A DNA stretch of 64,000 nt from Nemania diffusa. Taxonomy: Eukaryota > Ascomycota > Sordariomycetes > Xylariales > Xylariaceae. The position numbers were made by a program, and so were the translations under genes. Location: NCBI GenBank assembly GCA_038501195.1, contig JBBPUQ010000009.1:3286001-3350000 (forward strand). The letters run 5' to 3'. How positions within the stretch are numbered: the stretch's first letter is position 1; the number at the start of each line of letters is the position of its first letter. This document shows, one piece after another, positions 11,954-22,019 of the stretch. The notes beneath the pieces were generated by a model. It saw only the letters and a program-made list of their open reading frames with translations, was not told where the DNA came from and ran no database searches.

Positions 11954-14140
11954 CATAGTATGTAGGTATGTAAGTACTAGTGATACAGAACCATTTCGTT
12001 TAGTACCTTGGATGATCCTCCGCGCGACTTCATCAGGTGATGTGATGATGTTTACTAGTAATACTGATGATGCCGCCGCCCGACGACAACTGGTTGATAG
12101 CATAGCAATGATTGTGATGGTATTTCAGTACCTCGTAGTCATGATAAGTCTACTGCTACCTACTGCAGATAAACACAACAACAACCCCGAAAGTAGTTCA
12201 CTTTCGGCTAATTTGTTGAAGAGTGTATTAATTTATAAATACCTGAGCTATGTAGTTGGGCGGTGGAGTTCACTCTCGCTTTTTAATCTGAAATTATGGT
12301 TGGTCAATCGGTAACGCACAGTGTGTTTTTTATCAAACACTATATATACCACTTACATAGAATACAGCAGATACTATTCTATACTATGCAGTATACTTCA
12401 ACACCCTCTCGCCGTTGTCCTCTTATTTACTTGGTACATATCCTAATTTACCAGCTTGCTTAACATAAACATACTTACAGTGGGAATGTGACACCAAGGA
12501 TCCTCACTACATATGTGTACACCCAACAATCCTTCAGGTGCATACGCTATCTGAATGCGAACCATTCTTCCGGGACATCCACACAACCTTAACACCAACA
12601 TGCTGCAGGTGCCACGCCAAGTCACTACTTTTTAACTTTGAGGTAATCTACGGACCAAGATCTACAAGTGCTTGTCAGATTACATACGCCGAGGTTACGC
12701 TAGGTAGTCTAATAATTAGCTAAGATCCGATGACAAACCTACCAAGCTTAATGCATACCAAACTAACTATCTACAAGTAGACTAGAGGGCCACGCGAGCG
12801 GGTGTAGCGCACGGCCGGGAATGATTAAAAAATTTATTGGTTTGCTTGAGTTTCTGCCACTCACTCTTTACTTACAACCTTTTTCTGTTGGGAGTGGCTC
12901 GAGTCGCGTATCTTTCCACACACGGGGTGCGGAAATAGGCTGGTTGGGTGGATGAATCACGTTTTCTGGTCCCATTAGCTGGACAACTACCTACTATACA
13001 TATTTGTACTATACCATCCTACTGTATACATACTGCCAGAGCTACTGAGGCTCTGCCCACATGGTGCCAAGCCAGTTGCATCACTACATATGTGCCGTAC
13101 CTACATACGTTGCACTACGGGACTAGTAGTAGCGTAGATTGGGGGTGGTGTATGTTAGGTAAGAGAAACATACGAGAGTATGGAGTCTAGGTGTACGTGC
13201 ATACTATCTAAGAGAAATACCAGTAGGTAGGTAACAAGAATGAGAACGGAAAAACTCCGTTGTGGTTGTCGAATCGTCTAACACCTACACGTATGTAGAT
13301 ACTCAATTCCCTTTTTCCGCCCACCTTACCCTAAACATACATAGGTATTTTATATACCCCTCCACTCATAAGATGACCATGTATGTAAGATGATTCGATG
13401 TAACCTCGACCCCAGTACTCAATGATTTGAATCGGGGGTGCACTGGGGCTAGCTGGGGTAGCTAGGGTCCCCGGCAGGACTGTGATGGAACTCGGGGACG
13501 CACCCCTCAGGATGCCCTCGAGTGTGACATGGGTATGTACTTATTGTTTACTACTACGTACAATAGGTACTGTACAGCACTGTATGCGTACTTGCTGAAA
13601 GGTCGGGAGAGAGGGAATACTTGCCGGTAGCGTGTCCCGTAGAGCAGAGAAAACAAGGGACATTGGGGCCCTTCTCCGCGTGCCCAGAAGCAGATACATA
13701 CGCTAATTGGACTTAGATGCTGCAATAGGCAGCCTACGGTTGCCCACGATCACCCACAATACTGTAGGGATCCTACCCGCAGAATAAAACAGAGGCTACG
13801 AGTACGAGGCATGCTTCTCCGCCTATTCCCCAGTCCGCACTATGCGTACGAATTCATAAATACCTATCCATCCCCCTCGCGCACCTGATCGTCAATTGAG
13901 TCTTACCTCTCCCCTCTTTGTCTCATTTATGCCACCGGGCTTGATTTGCTTTGTGATAAGTTGGTAGAAGCGCACCTGACCAGCTTAGAAGCTACCAAGC
14001 TACAAATCACTTACTTCACTTCACTCTCTTATAATAATACTACTAATAGGGCCCGGCTTGACTTCAACACTTACACCAACTACCACCACCACATCACGAC
14101 TGTAGTCCATACCCTGCTCATACATCGCAATAATAACACA

Positions 14141-15157
14141 ATGGCTACACCGGCTCCGGACTACAACACGGCGCCTCCTGCCGAGAAGGAGATCAGCGCA
14201 GTGCCACCTGCAGACGGCACCAATGGCACCAATGGCACCGCCCCGGCTGTCCAGCGCTACGACTACGGCGGCAACCCTCTCTTTCGCGCGCACACTGGTG
14301 GTGAAGCCCGCCTCCCTGCCTTCGGTGGTGAGTTCCAGCCCGGTCTGTACCGGCCCACAGAGCACAGGAAGTTCGCCAACCCGGCGCCCCTCGGCCTCTC
14401 CGCCTTCGCCCTCACCACCTTCGTCCTGTCGCTCGTGAACCTGCACACCCGCGGCATCGAGGCGCCCAACATCGCGGTCTCGCTGGCCTATGGTTATGGC
14501 GGTCTCATCCAGCTGCTCGCAGGCATGTGGTAAGTGAAACCTCCCGCGGCTAGACGGACGGGTCTGGCCGTACAAAGAGGATGTTGTTTTCCGCTAACCC
14601 GGGCTTTGTCTCGCAGGGAGATGGCCGTGGGCAACACGTTCGGTGCCACCGCGCTATCCTCGTACGGCGGCTTCTGGATCTCCTACGCCATCATCCTGAC
14701 GCCGTCGTTCGGGATCCTGACCAGCTACCCCCTGGACCCCGATTCGGCCTCAGTGCTCGGCTTCTTCCTGGCCGGATGGTTCATCTTCACCTTCGTCCTG
14801 CTCATGTGCACCCTGCGCTCCACCGTCATGTTCTTCCTGCTGTTCTTCACCCTCGATCTCGCCTTCCTGTTCCTCGCCACCTCGGAGTTCGCGGGTAGCA
14901 ACGGCAACGCGACCGCGGCCTTGGGTCTCCAGAAGACGGGTGGCGTCTTTGGCTTGCTAGCTGCCTTCTTGGCTTGGTACAATGCCTTCGCTGGTATTGC
15001 GGACACTTCGTAAGATTCATGAATACCACTCTGGGCGAGAAACCCTGGCTAACATAATCTTAATAGCAACTCATTCTTCATCGTCCCTGTCTTCCACTTC
15101 CCCTGGTCTGAGAAGGCTCGCGAGGCCCGCGTCAAGTCTGAGCGCGAAATGGCTTAA
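14141..15157 (+). CDS. GPR1/FUN34/YaaH acetate/ammonium transporter
   Basis: A six-helix plasma-membrane carrier of 290 aa in the acetate uptake (ATO/AcpA/Ady2) family, which moves acetate and is linked to ammonium export in yeast. Exons are 14141-14529, 14617-15009 and 15067-15157. The signature NPAPLGL sits at residues 80-86, immediately before helix 1 ([12 protein letters not shown]). Later helices include [48 protein letters not shown] and [14 protein letters not shown]. The C-terminus is short and basic ([15 protein letters not shown]). The N-terminal 75 residues are disordered, with NGT repeats. The ATG at 14141 follows an A-rich context (ACACAATGG). Upstream in-frame codons back to 13946 lack conservation and begin at a non-ATG or weaker site. 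A likely AATAAA-type poly(A) signal lies near 15247. Confidence 0.93.
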
Positions 15158-16285
15158 GCGCGTAGTGGATACGACCACACGAGGTACTCAACGTGGCACT
15201 CGTGTTTTTTGTTCTTACCGGACAATAATAGCTAAACAAGAGAAACAAATAAAAAAAAGAGGACTTATACTTATATCCCCCTTGCGTTATACGTACAGAT
15301 TCTTACACGATCACGATATAAAATAAACCAGGCCTTATGGCGCTAAGAATGTTCAAACGACAGTTCAGATCTGTTTGGAGGGCAAAGACATGGGGCCGGC
15401 GATAAAAACATAAAGACATAAAATGATCGGGGAGAATCCAACGGCCTCAGTCTCGCGCCGGGATGGGGACCAGACAGGTCGCGTTGATGAAAATAGGAGA
15501 TGCCATAGGAAGCAAGCATTAGGTTGCTGCTTTTGGGGATTCTGCCACTAATAGGGATGCACGGATGGACGGGGAGAAGCTTATGATACCACAGTTATAT
15601 AATACTACATGATTTCCACGGGCCTCACATTCTTTCAGTTTGGTGTTCATGTCTCTTGTTGGGATATCTGTTGTGCTGTTCCCCTTCGCGACGACATGAC
15701 GTTAGGACTACGGACGGAGCCAAGAGCAACTAGAACGATTCTACCAGTAACTACCGACAGTCACAATAGGTAGCTTCTGCCCAGGCCGTTTTACCACTAA
15801 TTCCATGCAGCTAAAAAGGCTTCGGTGCCAATGTCTTAGTTTCGTCTTGTTCGGGTGGTCATGCGCCGAGACACTCGATTCGTTGGAATCAACGCGAAAC
15901 AAAGACCCGTCCAGGCCGGGGCATCCGTAACTTCTCAATTGAGCTGAATTAGCCGGATTTGACTTCTTTACGTCCTATGACCAATACATACTCATCTGAA
16001 TTGAGTGAAAGCGTACTTTGGTTCAGTCATGACCCGTAACCGCCCATCTTCCATCCTATAGAATAATGTACAAGTCCCTTTTCTTTTTTCTCTGATCATA
16101 CGGAACGCCACTTTTTACCGCCATGTAGGAACATTAGATAAGCAAATGCTGAGAAACCACCCGATAATAGCCGTGCAACAGGAAGAAGAGAAAATGAAAT
16201 CTGACAAATATAATTTCATAGAATAAGCTGCAAGCCACAAAGTAGAAGAGGAGGAGAAACTGAAAATCGAAGAGGGGAACCGTCT
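15158..16285. other. Intergenic between convergent transporter and TRAX genes
   Basis: This is 3' flanking DNA of two convergent genes. I see no gene, no RNA structure and no repeat of note. Confidence 0.6.
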
Positions 16286-17464
16286 TCAGTCCATCATGGC
16301 GACATCCTCGCCGTCTCCACCGCCGCCGGGAAACCCCTCGCTGAGATCAGGCATCCAGCCCTTGGGCCGCTCGTTGCCGCGGACGGCGACGCCGTAGCCG
16401 AGGCGCTCGACCTTGCGCACCTGCTCGAGCATGATGCCTTGCTTCTTGGCGTAGACGTTGGAGCGGCTGCCCAGCGTCGGGCAGATCTGCAGCATGGAGG
16501 ACACCTCTTGCATGTCGGTGAGAATCGTCCTTTTCTCCTTCTCCTTCCCCTTCTCCTCCCCCGCGCCGTCGTTGCTGGTGCCTTTCCCATCGTCGCCGGT
16601 GGGTATGCTTCCGCTGAGCGCCGTGACGGCGGTGGCGAAGCGCATCATCTCGCCCGTGAGGTCGAAGACGCCGAAGACGTAGTCGGCCGCCGTCAGCGGG
16701 ATGCCGGCGCCGGGTGTAGTAGTAGGCAGCGCGGCCTGCGCCTCGTCGGGCGTCATGAGGGTCTGATGGCGCAGGTAGTGCGCGAAGGTCACGGCCTCGA
16801 CGAACTCCTCGAGGCAGAACAGCTGGTAGCGGTGGCGGTTCATGCCCTGCACGTCGGGCTGGATGGTCTCGAGGAGCTCGGCGATCTCCTTCAGCCGGCC
16901 GTCGATCTCGGACTGGATGCGCTCAGGGATGGGCTGCGAGAGCTTCCGGACGCTGCGTTTTGAGTTAGAATAGTGTAGGGGTTATGAGATGTGATGTGGG
17001 GGGGCGCGGTGAGTTTTGCAAATGATTCCTTAGATAAGATGAGAGAAATATAGCGTTCCCTCAAAAAAGACTGTGGGAATTTACCGTTGTAGTGAGAATA
17101 TGCTAGACAGTGACGAAGATGAATAATTAGCACATTGATACTCCTTGAACAGTAACTAACTTGATTCATGTAGATACCAAAAAAGTGTAATCCCCAGATA
17201 AGTGAGTGAGGTAGGGATACAGACGTACATCTTCTTGCTGAGGGCGGTGACGTCCCGCGACACCTTGCCGATCCTCATGCGACGGTCGTGATGTTCGTCG
17301 AGCTCATCCCGGAAAGACTCGAACATGGATGTGTAGGCATTTCGGGGATGGTCTGCTGCTGCTGGTGCTGCGTTTGTCCTGCCCTTTTCTCTGCCTTGGT
17401 AGTCTCTCTTAATACCACCTCCCATGCCGCCGTCTCTCTTTTTCGGTACAATAACTTCAGACAT
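16286..17464 (-). CDS. Translin-associated factor X (TRAX)
   Basis: An all-helical translin-family protein of 306 aa. With translin, TRAX forms the C3PO endoribonuclease, which removes RNA passenger strands and pre-tRNA 5' fragments. No translin gene is in the window. The N-terminal helix has FESFRDELDEHHDRRMRIGK followed by SRDVTALSKK. I propose three exons: 17464-17229, an 18-nt micro-exon 17102-17085, and 16952-16286. With the micro-exon the protein reads SKKIIFSLQRVRKLSQPIPE, the uninterrupted helix expected in the family. Without it, phase is kept but six residues vanish. The C-terminal part has NRHRYQLFCLEEFVEAVTF and DYVFGVFDLTGEMMRFA, both TRAX-like, then a low-complexity Lys/Glu insert. 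It diverges from GPI14 across 486 bp. Confidence 0.88.
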
Positions 17465-17950
17465 ACTACCACCTGATAATCCGACGTGTTGTTGGTCGTA
17501 TCAATGGTGTTATTAGCGGGTGATGGGCCTAGTCAATCATTAACGACGCTGAGGAAGGTGTGATGATTATAGGGTCTTCAGTGTTGAATGTCGGCGGGGC
17601 TGACCAGCTGTCCACAGTTGGTAGGTGAACTGTAGATATCCCACGTCGCGCCTAATTATTACAGTAGCACTGAAGGAAAATGGCACCTTGCTTGTGAACC
17701 TGTTGTATCCAACGTTCATGTTGCTCTCATCTCGCTCTATGCAACACATCATATCAACAAGATGATATGACCGCATCTTATATTTCCATGTCTCATCTAA
17801 CATCAGCTACCAACATTTTACTTGAAATCGTTTAGACTTCCCCCAATTGGCCAAGCTACGTTCGTAGCACTCATCTAGGGAACGAGCCCCTGAGTCCCAA
17901 CTCACAACAAAGCAGCACATGGCAATCCAGTGAACTTCACACACACAAAA
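17465..17950. promoter_or_regulatory. Divergent promoter region TRAX / GPI14
   Basis: A 486-bp gap separates two divergently transcribed genes and so must hold both promoters. A palindromic CCAATTGG at 17843-17850, about 100 bp before the GPI14 start, gives a CCAAT box on both strands, the kind bound by the fungal HAP complex. No clear TATA element was seen. Function is inferred from position. Confidence 0.5.
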
Positions 17951-19502
17951 ATGGCGTCCCGCATCACACCGCTGATATCGCGGCCTCTCCCGCTCTTCGT
18001 CTCAGCAGCCCTGCTGCGCGCGGGCATGCTCTTGTACGGGCTATGGCAAGACGCCAACTCGCCCGTGAAGTACACAGACATCGACTACATGGTCTTCACC
18101 GACGCCGCGCGCTTCACCTTCTCCCCCCCCTCCTCCTCTGCCGCGTCGCCCTACGAGCGCGAGACCTACCGCTACACGCCGCTGCTGGCCTGGCTGCTGT
18201 ACCCGACGACGCTCCCGGGCGCCGCCGCCTTCTCCGCGGGCAAGGTCCTCTTCGCCGCCGCGGACCTGCTGGCGGGGTACTTCGTCATCCGCGTGCTGCG
18301 GCGCCACGTGGGCATGGAGGCTGGCCGCGCCTGCCGGTTTGCGAGCATCTGGCTGCTGAATCCTATGGTCGCTGCGATCAGCACGCGCGGCAGCTCCGAG
18401 GGGCTGCTGGGCGTGCTCGTCACGGCGCTGCTGTGGGCCGTGCTCGAGCGGAGGGTGGTGCTGGCGGGCGTGCTGCTGGGGCTTGGCGTGCACTTTAAGA
18501 TCTACCCTTTCATTTACGCACCGGCCGTTGTCTGGTGGATGGACGCCGAGCGCATGGCCACTGCTCCTGCTACTGGTACTGCTGCGAAGCTGGAACTTCG
18601 TGAGAGCAAGCCCGGGGACGGGAGAGAAGGGAAGGGGGGAGACGGTGCGAACGGGCGCCGGGACAGCCCCCCGACACCCCTTGGAAAAGTCCTCGCCTTC
18701 GCGACGCCGCAGCGCATCCAGCTCACGCTGACCAGCCTCGCCACCTTCGCGGCGCTGAACGCCGCCATGTATGGCCTGTACGGGATGCCGTTCGTGACGC
18801 ACACGTTCCTGCACCACGTGACGCGGATCGACCACCGGCACAACTTCAGCCCCTACAACGTGCTCCTGTACCTGACGTCTTCGGCCTCGTCCGCGCCCTC
18901 TTCTTGGACCACCAAGATCGAGTCCGTCGCCTTCGCGCCCCAGCTCCTCTTGTCCACTATCCTGATCCCCCTCGTTGGAGCCAAGAAAGACTTGCCCACT
19001 ACCATGATGGCGCAGACCTTTGCCTTCGTGGCATTCAACAAGGTGTGCACGAGCCAGGTACGTTCTTCTCTCTTTCTTGTTTGATGTGTCACACCGCACA
19101 TATCTACTATCTATTCAGCCCCTATACTCCGAATCGTCTTTGTCTTTCCTTACCCCTCCATAACCCCCCTATACCCTACCCCCATAGATCTTACCCCCCA
19201 CACTTCCTCACTTACCTACTAATTCGGTGTTTCCCTATATAAAGTATTTCCTCTGGTACATGGTCTTCCTCCCACTCTACCTGCCCAATTCGTCGCTACT
19301 CAGAAAACCCGCCCTGGGCGTCACCGCCCTCGCCCTCTGGGTTGCGACTCAGGGTTTGTGGCTCCAGCAAGGCTACAATCTCGAGTTCCTAGGGTTATCC
19401 ACATTCGTACCCGGTCTATGGGTATCCTCGCTCGCCTTCTTTGCTGTCAATTGCTTCATCTTAGGCGTGATCATAGACGATTTAGGGGCTTATTATATAT
19501 AA
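17951..19502 (+). CDS. GPI14: GPI mannosyltransferase 1 (PIG-M/Gpi14)
   Basis: This ER-membrane enzyme adds the first alpha-1,4-mannose to glucosaminyl-acyl-PI from dolichol-phosphate-mannose during GPI-anchor synthesis. The 454-aa model uses exons 17951-19057 and 19245-19502. The luminal catalytic DXD is YTDIDY at residues 43-45, right after the first helix, as in PIG-M. Other family stretches are YERETYRYTPLLAW, IWLLNPMVAAISTRGSSEG, GLGVHFKIYPFIYAP, HRHNFSPY and, across the intron, FNKVCTSQ|YFLWYMVFLPL. Multiple hydrophobic helices continue to the C-terminus. A Gly/Arg/Lys-rich loop of about 40 residues after WWMDAERMA looks like a lineage insert. The start ATG has AAAATGG context. This is normally a single-copy essential gene. 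Confidence 0.95.
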
Positions 19503-20104
19503 CATGTCAGCATAGCCATGAAGATAGATAGATCAGTCACAAAATTTAGTGCACGGTAACGATATACAAGAATTTTGTCTATTCATCATCTTCGTTTTCT
19601 ACCAGTTGTTACTTCTGATTTGTGTAGGAGGCGGGAGGCGTGGACAGGCGTCGGCCTTCCTCGTCTCCATGCTAACGATACATTCAGGTCCAGTATGACC
19701 TGCATCACGGACCCTGGCTTCCTTTGGACAACCTTGCCAACGCCGTGAAAGATATCATCATGGTGGGTATTATGTGCGAAAAAAAGCAAATCAAACACGC
19801 TCCTCGCCAACTGCCTAAAATTTCCAGATGCAAAAGCCAAATTGTTAAACCCTGCTCTGCAGCCAAGCCTAGGCCACATCGCGGCTGGCCTGGGCACGTG
19901 AGCTCGGAACGCCAATGAATGTTTGGTAAATCTTGTGATGGAAGCCCTGATCCGAGAACAGGGCATATGCATCCGAGTAGCTACACGTCGCTGAGTGGGC
20001 CGGTATAATCTGTAGGACATTGTTCCTAATTTTCATGGCCTCTGTTCGCAAGCATTATCGTTGCGCTTCAACGTATACCTACATCTGTCACGTCTGTTGG
20101 TTGT
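19503..20104. other. Intergenic between convergent GPI14 and F-box genes
   Basis: No gene is supported. A 144-codon frame on the minus strand at 19586-20020 has no recognisable motif and is probably chance. Confidence 0.55.
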
Positions 20105-22019
20105 TCATAAAATTGTGATACCCCCAGCAAGCATAGCGTAGTTGGCTAATTTGAGGGATAGCACACGCGACTTGGGGAAGTCTGGGCTGATAATTAAGCG
20201 CCCTTCCTTATTATAGCCTACTTCGCCGAAACTGTCGACTATTTCCTTAAAGCGAATGTTGGGCCGCACGCGATGGATCTCCCCGAGAATCTGATCACTC
20301 CAGACGCCAGAACACCATCCGTCACGTACTAAGAAGTAAGGGTTCAAAGGCGGGACTGGTGAGTCTACAGTTCAACAATAAGCACGCAGTCTACAAAGAT
20401 GGCGTGAGAGAAGGGAAGCTGGGAGAACAACACATACCAAGATCTACGTAACGAATCCGCAACAGGTTTACCGTTTTTAGCCGCTCCAAAGCGCGAATAC
20501 CGCTCAAGACGAGCTGCTCAAAAGCGCCGATGAAGTGCATATCGGTAATACCTGAGCCGGATTCGTTCCATTGGGCATTCTGTCTGCAGCAATTCTTGAC
20601 TGTAATGTCGATGGTCTTAAGTCGAGTCGTCCGTGGGTTCGTGTGTTCAGCTAGGAGGTCGAAGAAGCTATGGCAGACGCGACCCGTGTAAGAGAGATGC
20701 TCGAGATGGCTCGCAGCCCTTGCCAATTTCTTGCACCAGTGGACCTGTTCGCACACTTTCAGGTAATACGACGGGCAAGTGATCTCTCTTCGATAATCAC
20801 ACTCGAGACAAAGGTTGAGCTTAGTAATCTTATGGTCTAGTTTATCTAGTGTGTGGGCCATGCTCAGATAACTCTTGGATTTAGGTTTAGCATAGGTGCC
20901 GTGCCATTCCTCGAGGTTCGGCAATGCCTTTGATATGGCCTCCCAATCCTTTGGCTGCCTGATAATGTTCCACTGACCCTTGACAATGAGGGTCCGGATG
21001 GTGGGAATCGGCGGCAAGTCTCCATCCCCGGTAGCGAGACCAGAGCCTGGAAGATTGTAACGTACTCGTGGCGCCTTTTTTCTCTCACCACCTTCGAGGG
21101 TCATAACACGCGCCTCTGGGAACGTTAATTGCACGAGGGAGAAGACCTCTTCCATGGTGGCATTGTCCGTAGGTAAGCCGTAGGTGGCACTAGCAATCCC
21201 CTCGGGGGAAACGGTGGGCAAAGCCAATGAACCCTCTTCCAACGCAGGATGCTGGAATTTGGGCTGGAAGACGGGGAACCAGATCTCGACATGTTTGACA
21301 TATGTGCTTAAGTGGTGATGTTGCACAAAAAAGGCCATGACCCCGTTGGCGGCCGAGACGGTTGCCTTGAGCTTAATGTGTCGATATAGGCGCTCCTGAA
21401 TTAGATCTCGCCACAACGGACTAACCAAGGCGAGGTTAGACAGCTCCTTCCTCCTCGAATGGCGTAGAGCAGTACTCCAGCTTCGGGCATTGACGCTGGG
21501 TATGCTTAAAGAGCTCGGAGAAGAGGTGGATACACGGTAGCCGAAGATGTGATCCAGTATGCACTCGTGGATCTCGGCAGGCAGCTGAGTGAGTGTCAGG
21601 ACAGGGTGCTCGTCGACGGCAGCGGTAGCGACGGGGTCTTGCAGCAGGCGCACGTCGGAATCGAGGCAGGCGGGCTGACAAGTCAGACAGCGAATCTCGG
21701 ACGGGCCCTGTTGCGCATTAGGGAAAGGCGTGCTGCTGGGGCGTGTGGGTGGTATGAAATCGGCAGACTTGGGTGGCTCGAGTGGTGGACTGGATGGGCC
21801 CGGCGTCACGGGAGTCGAAGTAGCCGTCATGATAGCAGCCAGCTCTACAGAGGCACTGCCCTCGTCGTCGGGATCGTCGCTGTGGTCGACATCACGGATC
21901 CGGTCGATGGACACTTCTCGTGGTAAATAGGCATCTCTAGTGAATGGAGAGTCGAAGGTGTCACGAACGGCGATGTCTTCGGGTGGAAACATGGCGGGAT
22001 CCCCTACGGCGATGGCCAT
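20105..22019 (-). CDS. F-box domain protein
   Basis: A 613-aa protein from exons 22019-20438 and 20364-20105 (73-nt intron). An F-box lies at residues about 143-213: LTQLPAEIHECILDHIFGY, a roughly 30-residue Ser/Arg-rich insertion, then LSNLALVSPLWRDLIQERLY. F-box proteins bind Skp1 and present substrates to SCF ubiquitin ligases. The first 140 residues are disordered and Pro/Ser-rich. The C-terminal 400 residues contain leucine-rich segments and several Cys (LNLCLECDYRREITCP, CEQVHWCKKL) but no clear LRR or WD repeat. The substrate is unknown. The second exon (SPVPPLNPYFLVRDGWCSG) joins in phase and supplies the C-terminus. Many similar F-box paralogues exist in Pezizomycotina, so orthology cannot be assigned. 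Confidence 0.8.

Larger units (their letters stand above)
10412..14140. other. 3.7-kb intergenic region without recognisable genes
   Basis: I see no supported coding region. It starts with a (GTTA)5 microsatellite and has an 11-nt T run near 10529. It contains many TACTGTA/GTACAGTAC-type short palindromes, including a hairpin at 11916-11953, and ACCTACCT clusters. The last 300 bp are the likely promoter and leader of the transporter gene, with a TATA-like CATAAATA near 13855 followed by CT-rich sequence. Confidence 0.65.

Noticed and set aside
19586..20020. 144-codon minus-strand frame between GPI14 and the F-box gene
   Set aside because: No motif, Arg/His-rich composition and no splice-supported extension.
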